Assembly: GCA_919902045.1 (NCBI GenBank)
Contig: CAKKSP010000031.1
Span: forward strand, 1-43,640
Source: Omnitrophica bacterium GWA2_41_15
GTDB lineage: Bacteria; Omnitrophota; Gorgyraeia; Gygaellales; Profunditerraquicolaceae
Direction of reading: 5' to 3'
Length of the DNA: 43,640 nucleotides
Positions 16,117 to 24,624 of this stretch are shown here, in pieces. Position numbers and translations under genes: made by a program. The notes under the pieces were generated by a model. The model searched no databases. It worked only from the letters and a program-made list of their open reading frames with translations, and was not told where the DNA came from. Each line of letters begins with the position of its first letter. The stretch's first letter is position 1.

Positions 16117-17379
16117 TTATTTGCTGCGATAAATCCTTATTGCCTTAATCGCATCTATGGCATGCATCAGCTGGTTATCCGATTTATAATCAAACGCATC
16201 TTTTTCTTTTGATTTCGTTTCCACCTTTTGAAAAGCTTCTTCTTTTATTTTTTCTTCTTCAATATCAGAAACTTTTAATTGCTTAATCAAACCATCCTCA
16301 ACTACGATATCCGGCATCACACCCTTACCATGGATCTCTTTACCGGAAGGAGTAAAATATTTACTGGTTGTCAGCCTTAATGCCGAACCATCGCTTAATG
16401 GCACTATCGTCTGCACTGATCCTTTACCAAATGATTTAATGCCAATAACCACGGCACGCTTGTAATCCTGAAGGCAAGCAGCAAGTATCTCGCTTCCGGA
16501 AGCAGACCCTTCATTTATCAATATTGCCACGGGTAAATCAAGAATAGGAGCATTTGCGTGGCTTACAAACTCCAGATTTTGAATCGATTTACGGCCTTTT
16601 GTATAAACAATAAGTTTTCCTTTTTCAATAAACTGCTCACAAATCTTTACTGCCGCATCAAGCAACCCCCCGGGATTACTACGCACGTCTATAACCAAAG
16701 CGCTCATCCCTTCTTTTGTCAGCTTATCAAGCGCCTTCTTAATATCTTCCGGGGTATTTTCGCTAAATTCAACCAACCTTATATAGGCAATCCCGTCTTC
16801 AAGTATACGCACATCCTTAATATCCTTGATAACAATTATGTCACGGGCAATCTTAAATTCTAGAATCTTACTTTCTGATTCACGCAACACAGAAATATTT
16901 ACAAATTCACCCGGCTTTCCGCGCAATCTCTTAATTGCTCCGGTCATATCCATATCACGGGTAATTTCGTCATTAATTTTTACGATCTTATCTCCGGGTT
17001 TAATTCCGGCTTTCCAGGCAGGAGTATCCTCAACAGGAGTTACCACTGTAAGCAGGCCGTCTTTCATTACTATTTCAATACCCAGGCCGCCGAATTTTCC
17101 TTCTGTATCAACTTTTAACTCATTATAATCTTCCGGCTCTAAAAACTGGCTGTGCATATCAAGCGATGATAACATTCCTTTAAGCGCGCCATAGATAAGT
17201 TTTTTGGAATCTATCTCTTCGTAATAATCAGTCTGAATAATCGCTAAGGCATCAGAAAATAGCCCAACTTGTTGATAGAGTTCAGCTTTCTTCTTTTTGT
17301 TGAGCACTTCCGATAAAGCAATGCCACTTACTGTAAAAATAACTATTAAAATTGTTATAAAAATAATTTTCTTACGCAT
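16117..17379 (-). CDS. ctpA: Carboxyl-terminal processing protease CtpA (S41)
   Basis: Periplasmic serine protease, 420 aa. The order is: signal/anchor helix (residues 4-24), N-terminal helical part, PDZ domain (about 90-175, GLGIEIVMKDGLLTVVTPVEDTPAWKAGIKPGDKIVKIND), then the S41 core with LVIDVRSNPGGLLDAAVKI, the nucleophile region NEGSASGSEILAACLQDY (Ser) and SFGKGSVQTIVPL (Lys). The active-site set is intact. The start overlaps the gatB stop by 8 bases, so it is coupled to the gatCAB unit, and it is followed closely by a deacetylase gene. Confidence 0.95.
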   Translation of the reverse strand: MRKKIIFITILIVIFTVSGIALSEVLNKKKKAELYQQVGLFSDALAIIQTDYYEEIDSKKLIYGALKGMLSSLDMHSQFLEPEDYNELKVDTEGKFGGLGIEIVMKDGLLTVVTPVEDTPAWKAGIKPGDKIVKINDEITRDMDMTGAIKRLRGKPGEFVNISVLRESESKILEFKIARDIIVIKDIKDVRILEDGIAYIRLVEFSENTPEDIKKALDKLTKEGMSALVIDVRSNPGGLLDAAVKICEQFIEKGKLIVYTKGRKSIQNLEFVSHANAPILDLPVAILINEGSASGSEILAACLQDYKRAVVIGIKSFGKGSVQTIVPLSDGSALRLTTSKYFTPSGKEIHGKGVMPDIVVEDGLIKQLKVSDIEEEKIKEEAFQKVETKSKEKDAFDYKSDNQLMHAIDAIKAIRIYRSK

Positions 17380-18805
17380 CTTTAAGTCTCCCCCGTAGAA
17401 GCTCCTGTAATATTTTAGGATTCGCTTTTCCTTTTGTCTTTTTCATTACCTGGCCAACTAAAAACATCAGGGCGTTTTCTTTACCATTTTTAAAATCCTG
17501 CACCGATTTATCATTCTCTTTAATTACTTCTTCAATTGAAATATTCAAACTTGAGGTATCGGAAATCTGAACTAAATTCTTTTCCTGGATTATTACAGAG
17601 GCCTTCTTTTTTGTATCAATCATTTCTGTGAGTACGATCTTAGCAGTAAGATGGGAAATCTTATTGCTATCTACATAATCTATAAGTTCAAGTAAATTCT
17701 CCGCAGATAAATCAAGCCCTACCAAGCGACAGTTACGGTTATTCGCCTCTGAAAGCAGCGGCCCGATTAATAAATTAGCTACTTGTTTTTTATTTTCTTT
17801 GGGATACTTACGCATGCAATCTTCAGAATATTCAGCATCTTTTTTAGAAAAAACCAGAATTCCTGCATCGTATTCACTAAGGCCAAAATCACGCATCAGG
17901 CGAACCTGCTTTTCTTTAGGTAATTCAGGAAGCGCTTTGCGGATCTCATCAACTTTTGAAAATTTAATTATAAACGGCGGTAAATCCGGATCCGGGAAAT
18001 ACCGATAATCCTTAGCTTCTCCCTTAGAACGCATAGAATATGTTTTTGATTCTTTGTCATCCCAAAGCCGGGTTTCCTGAATAATTTTTTCGCCTACTCC
18101 GAGCGCTCCAACTTGACGTTCGATTTCATAAGTTAAGGAATCACGCACAGCGCGGAAAGAATTTAAATTTTTTAACTCTGATTTTATTCCCAACTTTTCT
18201 TCGCCCTTAGGGCGCACAGAAATATTAGCATCGCAACGTAGAGAACCTTTTTCCATATCGCAGTCGGAAATATCAAGATAGCTAAGAATACTTTTTAAAT
18301 TATTCAGGTATTCGTATGCTTCCTGGGGAGAATATAAATCCGGTTCGCTTACGATTTCAAGTAACGGCATCCCGGTGCGATTAAAATCCACCAGGCTCAT
18401 CTTATCAGCGTGTATGAGTTTACCTGCATCTTCTTCTAAATGCACGCGCTTAACACGTATTCTTTTTGCGCCGCTTTCAAGTTCAATATCAACAAAGCCA
18501 TTAAGTGCAAGCGGCAAGTCATATTGCGAGATCTGATAGTTTTTAGGAAGATCGGGATAAAAATAATGTTTGCGGTCAAATTTAGTGAACTCCTGAACCT
18601 GGCAGCCCAAAGCCACTGCTACTTTAATCGCCGCATCAAGAAATGACGCATTAAGTACAGGTAAAGATCCGGGAAAACCTAGGCATACCGGGCAGACTTG
18701 TGAATTTGGCTCTGCGCCAAATTCCGTAGAACAGCCGCAAAAGGCTTTGCTTTTTGTTTTGATCTGAACGTGGACTTCTAAGCCAATTACTGGTTCGTAG
18801 TTCAT
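17372..18805 (-). CDS. gatB: Asp-tRNA(Asn)/Glu-tRNA(Gln) amidotransferase subunit B
   Basis: GatB holds the tRNA and the kinase/amidotransfer site that turns misacylated Glu-tRNA(Gln) or Asp-tRNA(Asn) into the correct amide form. It is 477 aa, the usual length: YEPVIGLEVHVQIKTKSKAFCGCS, VCPVCLGFPGSLPVLN, KNYQISQYDLPL, RVHLEEDAGKL, DFNRTGMPLLEIVSEPD, KGSLRCDANISVRP, KSELKNLNSFRAV, ETRLWD and MRSKGEAKDYRYFPDPDLPP, then the YqeY-like tail ending VGQVMKKTKGKANPKILQELLRGRL. It is preceded by a palindromic repeat in the 50-base gap after gatA. Confidence 0.97.
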   Translation of the reverse strand: MNYEPVIGLEVHVQIKTKSKAFCGCSTEFGAEPNSQVCPVCLGFPGSLPVLNASFLDAAIKVAVALGCQVQEFTKFDRKHYFYPDLPKNYQISQYDLPLALNGFVDIELESGAKRIRVKRVHLEEDAGKLIHADKMSLVDFNRTGMPLLEIVSEPDLYSPQEAYEYLNNLKSILSYLDISDCDMEKGSLRCDANISVRPKGEEKLGIKSELKNLNSFRAVRDSLTYEIERQVGALGVGEKIIQETRLWDDKESKTYSMRSKGEAKDYRYFPDPDLPPFIIKFSKVDEIRKALPELPKEKQVRLMRDFGLSEYDAGILVFSKKDAEYSEDCMRKYPKENKKQVANLLIGPLLSEANNRNCRLVGLDLSAENLLELIDYVDSNKISHLTAKIVLTEMIDTKKKASVIIQEKNLVQISDTSSLNISIEEVIKENDKSVQDFKNGKENALMFLVGQVMKKTKGKANPKILQELLRGRLKDA

Positions 18806-18817
18806 AAAATTGATTTC

Positions 18818-18851
18818 GACCTACGCGGTCGGAAATTCGACCGCGTAGGTC
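18818..18851. repeat. 34-bp palindrome, GACCTACGCGGTC family (second copy)
   Basis: Arms GACCTACGCGGTC / GACCGCGTAGGTC flank an 8-base loop (ggaaattc). They are identical in both arms to the copy at 1642-1675. It fills the gatA-gatB gap. Confidence 0.85.
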
Positions 18852-18855
18852 AATG

Positions 18856-20346
18856 CTATAATTTTGGTTCCTCGTTGTACCACGGTGTTGCCTGCTCATA
18901 CGCCGATGCCACCTGAAAAATCACCTCTTCCGCAAAAGGCTTAGCGAGAATCTGCAGGCCAACCGGAAGCTTACCTTTTGTAAAACCACCAGGAACGGAA
19001 ATCGCCGGAATTCCTGCAAGATTAGCAGAAATAGTATAAATATCTGAAAGATACATCTTTAAAGGGTCACTTGCTTTTTCACCGATCTTAAAGGCCGCAG
19101 TCGGCGAAACCGGCGCAAGTATAGCGTCAAAATCTTTAAAAACCGCGTCAAAATCATTTTTGATCAACGTGCGCACTTTTAAGGCGCGTAAATAATACGC
19201 GTCATAATAACCATGCGACAATGAAAATGTGCCTAAAATTATCCGTCGCTTTGCCTCTTCACCAAAACCTTCTCCGCGTGTTTTGTTGTACATATCGATT
19301 AATCTATTCTCTGCACTCTGTCCCCTGTCCCCTGCCACCTGTCCCCTGTCGCCTATGCGTAAACCATATTGCACGCCGTCAAATCGCGATAAATTAGAGC
19401 TTGCTTCGGCTGTGGCAACAATATAATAAACCGGCACGGCATATTTTGTATTCGGTAAACTTACTTCCTGATAAGTCGCGCCTAATTTTTTAATCTGCTC
19501 AAGCGCCTCAGAAAAAATATTTTTAATTTCCGGATCCATCCCCTCAACAAAATATTCCTTGGGGATAGCAAATTTCATCCCGCGGATATCCTTGCCTAAG
19601 CTTGCCGTGTAATCCGGAACTGCCATATTAACAGACGTGGAGTCCATCGGGTCATAGCCGGAAATAACATTCATGACCAGCGCGCAATCACGCACGTCTT
19701 TAGTCAAAGGCCCTATCTGGTCAAGGCTTGAAGCAAAAGCAATCAGGCCATAACGCGAAACCCTGCCATAAGTCGGTTTTAACCCCACTACTCCGCAAAA
19801 AGATGCCGGCTGCCTGATTGAGCCTCCGGTGTCTGAACCTAAAGCTGCAATTGCCTCATCAGCTGCCACTGCCGCAGCAGAACCTCCTGATGAACCTCCG
19901 GGAACACAGGCTAAATTCCAGGGATTGTGCGTTACTCCAAAAAAAGAATTTTCCGTTGATGAGCCGAATGCAAACTCATCCATATTAAGCTTTGTCTCTA
20001 AAATTAACGCGCCTGCTTCTTTTAATTTACGAATTACTGTAGCATCATAAGGAGGATTAAATCCTTGCAAGATCTTAGAGCAGCATTCAGTAGGCATTCC
20101 TTCGGTACAGATATTATCCTTTATGGATATCGGAATACCATTAAGTAAACCGTCTGTTTTTGCAGGAGTTTGGGAGGAAAATTTCAGGTTTTGGCCATTA
20201 AGCCTAACATAAGCTTTTACTTTGCTTTCAGTTTCGCGAATTCGCTCTGAAAGCGAAAGCAAAATATCTTCAGATTTAATTTCTCGGCTGTTTAATTTTT
20301 CACGCAGCTGATGCGCGCTGAATTTATATAACTTTTGGCACGACAA
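18856..20346 (-). CDS. gatA: Asp-tRNA(Asn)/Glu-tRNA(Gln) amidotransferase subunit A with repeat insertion
   Basis: The glutaminase/amidase subunit that supplies ammonia to GatB. It is 496 aa, with the amidase-signature Ser-cisSer-Lys set: Lys in GIPISIKDNICTEG, GGSSGGSAAAVAADEAIAALGSDTGGSIRQPASFCGVVGLKPTYGRVSRYG. Between YGLRI and ENRLIDMY, about 14 residues (GDRGQVAGDRGQSA) come from a 7-bp repeat block, so the ORF has expanded in frame. The predicted start is TTG overlapping the gatC stop by 23 bases; no better ATG lies ahead of the conserved LYKFSAHQLREKL, but the start is not certain. Confidence 0.95.
   Translation of the reverse strand: MSCQKLYKFSAHQLREKLNSREIKSEDILLSLSERIRETESKVKAYVRLNGQNLKFSSQTPAKTDGLLNGIPISIKDNICTEGMPTECCSKILQGFNPPYDATVIRKLKEAGALILETKLNMDEFAFGSSTENSFFGVTHNPWNLACVPGGSSGGSAAAVAADEAIAALGSDTGGSIRQPASFCGVVGLKPTYGRVSRYGLIAFASSLDQIGPLTKDVRDCALVMNVISGYDPMDSTSVNMAVPDYTASLGKDIRGMKFAIPKEYFVEGMDPEIKNIFSEALEQIKKLGATYQEVSLPNTKYAVPVYYIVATAEASSNLSRFDGVQYGLRIGDRGQVAGDRGQSAENRLIDMYNKTRGEGFGEEAKRRIILGTFSLSHGYYDAYYLRALKVRTLIKNDFDAVFKDFDAILAPVSPTAAFKIGEKASDPLKMYLSDIYTISANLAGIPAISVPGGFTKGKLPVGLQILAKPFAEEVIFQVASAYEQATPWYNEEPKL
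19317..19355. repeat. In-frame 7-bp tandem repeat inside gatA
   Basis: TGTCCCC, TGTCCCC, TGCCACC, TGTCCCC, TGTCGCC in a row, encoding GDRGQVAGDRGQ on the minus strand. It lies just before the conserved MYNKTRGEGFGEEAKRRI block. Confidence 0.85.
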
Positions 20347-20608
20347 AAGAAGTTCCTTCTTTATGCGGAGCGTTGTTTAGAACCTTCTCAGGCTTAAGTG
20401 AGGTTTTAAGTTCATCCTTGCGCAACACGTTATTTACCGTCAGAATATGGCTTGTCGGGCTTACCTGTGAAACATCCGCTTCTTTGAGTTTATCGATAAA
20501 ATTAAGGATACCTTCAAGTTGGCCGCTTAATCTTGCCAACTCTTCTTCTTTAAGCTCAATTCTTGCCAGCGCTGCCACATATTTTACGGTATCTTTAGTG
20601 ATTTGCAT
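20324..20608 (-). CDS. gatC: Asp-tRNA(Asn)/Glu-tRNA(Gln) amidotransferase subunit C
   Basis: Small subunit that wraps and stabilises GatA-GatB. It is 94 aa from the ATG at 20608 (MQITKDTVKYVAALARIELKEEELARLSGQLEGILNFIDKLKEADVSQVSPTSHILT...LRKDE, FVVPKVI), all typical of GatC. The ORF track starts further upstream at a TTG, but that longer start runs through a consensus promoter whose -10 ends 7 bases before this ATG. I therefore chose the inner ATG. No Shine-Dalgarno sequence precedes it. First gene of gatCAB. Confidence 0.9.
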   Translation of the reverse strand: MQITKDTVKYVAALARIELKEEELARLSGQLEGILNFIDKLKEADVSQVSPTSHILTVNNVLRKDELKTSLKPEKVLNNAPHKEGTSFVVPKVI

Positions 20609-20615
20609 AAAGTTT

Positions 20616-20643
20616 ATCATAACATCTTTGCCCAATTTGTCAA
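20616..20643 (-). promoter_or_regulatory. Sigma70-type promoter for gatCAB, predicting a leaderless mRNA
   Basis: TTGACA, 16-base spacer, TATGAT on the minus strand. The distance to the gatC ATG (7 bases after the -10) places the expected start of transcription at or beside the A of ATG. Confidence 0.65.
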
Positions 20644-20664
20644 ATACATCAGAACTAACTAGTC

Positions 20665-20895
20665 ATATAATCTCCTGCTAATTCTGCTCGCTCAGTTAGA
20701 TTTTGCCCTTCGGGCACGCCAATGATCTTTCGCAGCTCGGCGGCTGCAGAACTCACCCCGTCTTCTCTAGAAGCCGGGGTTCAGACAGCTTCGCCGTCCC
20801 AATATTACCCCTTCGGGGTATTGGGATACCCTCACTGCTCAAGCTGCTTTGGCTAAAATCTAAATTCGCTCGCTAGAATTGACACGAGATTATAT
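20665..20895. mobile_element. MITE-like element with about 40-bp terminal inverted repeats
   Basis: The sequence at 20665-20704 is, inverted, closely similar to 20855-20895 (both containing AAAATCTA....AGAATT....GAGATTATAT). The inside has further hairpins (GCCCTTCGGGC; CCCAATATTACCCCTTCGGGGTATTGGG). A third copy of the terminal sequence lies at 21077-21116. There is no coding capacity, so it would need a transposase in trans. Confidence 0.6.
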
Positions 20896-20904
20896 ATATT
20901 ACAA

Positions 20905-21071
20905 TCAACGGGTGCCTGGACAACTTTTGAGCGGGACGTGTAGGCAAGGAGCGGGCATGGTTCCCTTCGTTTTACTTATATAGGAGAGCGACGCAGCCTA
21001 CCCCGAGCGAAGCTTTTCCACGCTGGGGAAAAGCGAGCGTTCCCGAGCAAAATTGTCCAGGCACCCGTTGA
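20905..21071. mobile_element. 167-bp MITE-like element with 19-bp perfect terminal inverted repeats
   Basis: The ends TCAACGGGTGCCTGGACAA and its exact reverse complement bound the element. Inward pairing continues imperfectly (TTTTGAGCGGGA with TCCCGAGCAAAA). It lies between two copies of the 40-bp repeat, so the two families look nested. No gene is inside. Confidence 0.7.
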
Positions 21072-21076
21072 CTTAT

Positions 21077-21116
21077 AAAATCTACTTGAGCGAACAGAAT
21101 TGATAAGAGATTATAT
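21077..21116. repeat. Third copy of the 40-bp AAAATCTA...GAGATTATAT repeat
   Basis: It matches 20855-20895 in direct orientation and 20665-20704 in inverted orientation. With the first copy it encloses the whole 20.66-21.12 kb non-coding stretch. Confidence 0.6.
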
Positions 21117-21143
21117 AAAAATGATTTACTAAAACAGTTGGTG

Positions 21144-21202
21144 TTAGAATAACAAAAAATCATAGACAAAGACTATAAAAACGCTAAAATAGGTTATTCT
21201 AA
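21144..21202 (+). promoter_or_regulatory. Promoter with flanking 10-bp inverted repeat before the phosphorylase-like gene
   Basis: A plausible TAGACA (21163) - 16 bases - TAAAAT (21185) promoter is bracketed by TTAGAATAAC (21144-21153) and its perfect inverse GTTATTCTAA (21193-21202), which runs into the ATG. It could be an operator or a start-site hairpin. No Shine-Dalgarno sequence is seen, so the mRNA leader would be only a few bases. Confidence 0.45.
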
Positions 21203-24200
21203 TGACAACTAAATCTAAACGCGAAAATCCTAAATACTCTCTAAACAAATCCGGCGAATTTGTTATCAGCGAATTTGATAACGCAAAGCCGTTTGCCAGT
21301 TTCCTCCCCGGCATCGCCGGAAAATACGGCATTCCGATGTGGGCGTTTTATGTTAACCGCGGCCAGGCAATTGCCAGCTTCGGCACCAGAGATAAAGATC
21401 ACGCGATCATGGAATATTTCCCGGCTAATAAAAGCTGGGAATTCACTCAAACTTTAGGATTTAGAACTTTTATAAAGGTTTTCAAAGGCAAAAATTTCTC
21501 ATTTTACGAACCCTTTCGCCAAGACCTAAATAGCCTCAATTATAAACGCACTAATCGCATGGAGATCACCTCCTACGATCTGAAAATTACCGAAACCAAC
21601 CTTACCCTCGGCTTAGAAATTGAAGTCAAATATTTTACTATCCCGAATGAACCTTTTGCAGCCTTAGCAAGACAAGTTACTATTAAAAACCTCTCTTCAG
21701 CACCCAAAAAAATCCAGCTTCTTGACGGTATGCCGCAAATCGTCCCTTTTGGAACAAACAATTGGTGCCTGAAAAAAATGGGCCGCACAATCGAAGCCTG
21801 GATGGCAGTTGAGAATTTGGAAAATCACGCCCCCTTTTACCGGCTTACAGTTGATCCTGCTGATCGGCCTCAAGTAATCCACATCAAAGAAGGAAACTTT
21901 TATCTTGGTTTTACCGAAGAAGAAGATAAAAATACACTTATTAAACCTATCGTTGACCCGGAAGCAATCTTTGAAAATATAAGTGATTTTTCTTATCCAA
22001 AGTTATTCATTGAAAAGACAAATTTTCCTTATCCGGCCGGGCAATTTGGAAAAAATAAAATGCCAGCTGGATTTCTACTCTTAGATTTAACCCTCAATAA
22101 AGGCCAGACAAAAACTTTATCAGCTCTTGCCGGATATATGGACAACATGCCGGGTTTAAACGCTTCACTTAAAAAAATAACAACTCCTGGTTATCTTAAA
22201 CAAAAAGAAGAAGAAAATCGCAAACTTGTTGAAGATTTACAGCAAGAAATTCATACGGAAAGCGCAAAACCTGAATTTAATCTTTACGCAAAACAAACTT
22301 ATTTGGATAATATTCTGCGCGGGGGATATCCTGTAATTTTTGAAAACTCTACTACCAATAAACTCTTCTATCTTTATTCCCGCAAACACGGAGATCTTGA
22401 GCGCGATTACAACAGATTTCAGTTACAATCAGCGTATTTCTCACAAGGAAACGGTAATTACCGCGATGTAAACCAAAACCGGCGCTCTAATACCTGGTTT
22501 AATCCCAAAGTCGGCGATGAAAACATAATTACCTTTTTAAATCTTCTGCAAACGGATGGTTATAATCCCCTAATAGTCAAAGGCGTCCATTTCATTCTTG
22601 ATAATATCGATGGTTTTAAAAATGAGCTACTTAAAAACATCGACGGACAAATTGCAGAGATTATCCTCAAAGAATTAAAGAAACCTTTTACTCCCGGTGA
22701 AATCATTATTTTCTTAGAACAAAATAAGCTCCGTCTTAAAATTTCCCATGATGAATTCCTAAAAATCCTCATCTCTTTCTCTCACATGCAGCAAGATGCC
22801 GAACACGGTGAAGGATTCTGGATCGATCACTGGACATATAACCTTGATCTTATTGAAAATTACCTTGGGCTTTTTCCGGAAAAATTAAAAGAGCTTATTT
22901 TTGAGAAAAAAGTTTTTACTTACTATGATAACACGCATATAGTCAAACCGCGCAGCCAGCGCTATGTGCTCTGGGAAGGCCTGCCCAAACAACTTCATTC
23001 AGTTACCACAGATGAAGAAAAAAAAGAACTTATCTCGCAGCGTAATCATCTCCCCCACTTAATCCGCACACAATACGGCAAGGGCGAAATCTATTACACT
23101 ACTTTGGCAGAAAAACTTCTCTGCCTTTTAGCTAATAAAATCACCTCTCTTGACCCATCCGGATGCGGCATTGAAATGGAAGCAGATAAACCAAACTGGT
23201 TTGATTCACTTAACGGCTTACCTGCCCTCTCCGGCTCCTCACTTTGTGAGACCATTGAGCTTAAAAGGTTAATTCTATTTTTCATTAATTCTATAGAAAA
23301 AACAGGCGTTGAAAGTATCTTGGTAGCAGAAGAATTACATGACTTTTTAAAAGAAGTTGCTAAGCTCCTGAAAGATTGGCAGGCGCAAAATATAAATGAA
23401 AGAGATTTTATTTACTGGGATCAAAGTAATACCGCAAAAGAAGAATTCCGTTTAAAAACAAAACTAGGATTTAGCGGCATAACCCGTGAAATCAAACTTG
23501 AATGCCTGAAAGAACTCTGGCAAGCAGCAATTTTTAAAGTAGAAAATGCAATTAGTAAATCACAAAATAACGGCATATTTACTGCTTATTTTATGCATGA
23601 AATTAAAGATTATGAAAAAATATCCGCCTCGCATATTAAGCCTTTAAAATTTATCCAAAAGAAACTCCCGCTTTTTCTTGAATCACAGATGCATGCCATG
23701 CGGATCTATGACCAAAAAACAGCCAAAAACATTTATGAAAAAACAAAAAAATCATTACTTTTTGATAAGAAACTAAAGATGTACAAAGTCACTGCTCCGC
23801 TTGCCTCTATGCCTGAAGAAATCGGCCGCTGCCGGGTATTTACTCCTGGCTGGCTTGAAAATGAATCAATATGGCTGCATATGGAATATAAATATTTACT
23901 TGAAATACTTAAGCAAGGGCTTTACGAGGAATTTTATGCGGATATTAAAAACACGTTTATACCATTTCAACCTGCCAGTCGTTACGGAAGAAGTATCTTA
24001 GAAAACTCTTCTTTTATTGTCAGCAGCGCTTTTCCAAATGCCAAGCTGCACGGAACAGGTTTTGTCAGCCGCTTATCCGGCTCAACTGTTGAGCTTATTT
24101 CCATATGGTTAGCGATGAACGTCGGGAAAAACCCGTTTTACCTTGATAACGAAGGAAAACTAAATTTAAAATTTGCACCTGCTTTGGCAGGTTGGCTGTT

Positions 24201-24432
24201 TGTTCCTAAAACAAATACCTATTCTTTTAATTTTTTAAGCAATATCCGCGTTACATATCATAATCCTGGCCGCAAAAATACCTTTGGAAAAAATGGCGCA
24301 AAAATTCAGAAGATATCTTTTTCTGATGCAAACGGCTCACCCGTAGAGATCAATGGTGATTCTATCCCCTCTCCATACGCTCTACAAATCCGAGAACAGC
24401 TAATTAAAAAGATTGATATATATTTGAGGTAG
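21202..24432 (+). CDS. Glycoside-phosphorylase-like protein (GH94 clan; possibly GH161-type)
   Basis: 1076 aa, cytoplasmic (no signal peptide). The N-terminal beta-sandwich region (FASFLPGIAGKYGIPMWAFYVNRGQAIASFGTRDKDHAIMEYFPANKSWEF) and the later (alpha/alpha)6-type segments (DYNRFQLQSAYFSQGNGNYRDVNQNRR, GEGFWIDHWTYNLDLIENYLGLFP, YDNTHIVKPRSQRYVLWEG) resemble large beta-glucan phosphorylases of the GH94/GH149/GH161 group, which cleave glucosidic bonds with phosphate. I recognise the group, not the exact family or substrate, and have not pinned the catalytic Asp. Its stop codon TAG lies inside a 26-bp palindrome. It stands alone and is transcribed divergently from gatCAB. Confidence 0.7.
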   Translation: MTTKSKRENPKYSLNKSGEFVISEFDNAKPFASFLPGIAGKYGIPMWAFYVNRGQAIASFGTRDKDHAIMEYFPANKSWEFTQTLGFRTFIKVFKGKNFSFYEPFRQDLNSLNYKRTNRMEITSYDLKITETNLTLGLEIEVKYFTIPNEPFAALARQVTIKNLSSAPKKIQLLDGMPQIVPFGTNNWCLKKMGRTIEAWMAVENLENHAPFYRLTVDPADRPQVIHIKEGNFYLGFTEEEDKNTLIKPIVDPEAIFENISDFSYPKLFIEKTNFPYPAGQFGKNKMPAGFLLLDLTLNKGQTKTLSALAGYMDNMPGLNASLKKITTPGYLKQKEEENRKLVEDLQQEIHTESAKPEFNLYAKQTYLDNILRGGYPVIFENSTTNKLFYLYSRKHGDLERDYNRFQLQSAYFSQGNGNYRDVNQNRRSNTWFNPKVGDENIITFLNLLQTDGYNPLIVKGVHFILDNIDGFKNELLKNIDGQIAEIILKELKKPFTPGEIIIFLEQNKLRLKISHDEFLKILISFSHMQQDAEHGEGFWIDHWTYNLDLIENYLGLFPEKLKELIFEKKVFTYYDNTHIVKPRSQRYVLWEGLPKQLHSVTTDEEKKELISQRNHLPHLIRTQYGKGEIYYTTLAEKLLCLLANKITSLDPSGCGIEMEADKPNWFDSLNGLPALSGSSLCETIELKRLILFFINSIEKTGVESILVAEELHDFLKEVAKLLKDWQAQNINERDFIYWDQSNTAKEEFRLKTKLGFSGITREIKLECLKELWQAAIFKVENAISKSQNNGIFTAYFMHEIKDYEKISASHIKPLKFIQKKLPLFLESQMHAMRIYDQKTAKNIYEKTKKSLLFDKKLKMYKVTAPLASMPEEIGRCRVFTPGWLENESIWLHMEYKYLLEILKQGLYEEFYADIKNTFIPFQPASRYGRSILENSSFIVSSAFPNAKLHGTGFVSRLSGSTVELISIWLAMNVGKNPFYLDNEGKLNLKFAPALAGWLFVPKTNTYSFNFLSNIRVTYHNPGRKNTFGKNGAKIQKISFSDANGSPVEINGDSIPSPYALQIREQLIKKIDIYLR

Positions 24433-24454
24433 GGGAGGTTTAAACCTCCCCTAC
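24429..24454. repeat. 26-bp palindrome, GTAGGGSAGGTTT family (copy 2)
   Basis: GTAGGGGAGGTTT and its reverse complement. Compared with copies 1 and 3, one base pair is changed in both arms (C-G to G-C), a symmetric change that keeps the palindrome. It contains the stop codon of the phosphorylase-like gene. Confidence 0.9.
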
Positions 24455-24460
24455 ACTCTT

Positions 24461-24534
24461 GTCATTGCGAAGCCATGCGTAGCAGGGCTGAAGCAATCTT
24501 AAAGGATAGATTGCTTCGCTTCGCTCGCAATGAC
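24461..24534. repeat. 74-bp dispersed repeat with GTCATTGCGA inverted ends
   Basis: It begins GTCATTGCGA and ends TCGCAATGAC, with inner complementary GAAGCAATCTT and AGATTGCTTC. This type of sequence is a common intergenic repeat in many bacterial genomes. No coding sequence. Confidence 0.75.
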
Positions 24535-24578
24535 AGTTTAACTTGTTGTGCAATTTATAAATTTACCATTTGTGCACC

Positions 24579-24606
24579 TTGAATAGCTTATAAACTATGC
24601 TATACT
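24579..24606 (+). promoter_or_regulatory. Sigma70-type promoter of the riboswitch-led operon
   Basis: TTGAAT, 16-base spacer, TATACT. The predicted transcript would start near 24613, about 25 bases before the riboswitch core. Confidence 0.6.
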
Positions 24607-24624
24607 TAAATTAGAAAATTTGAG

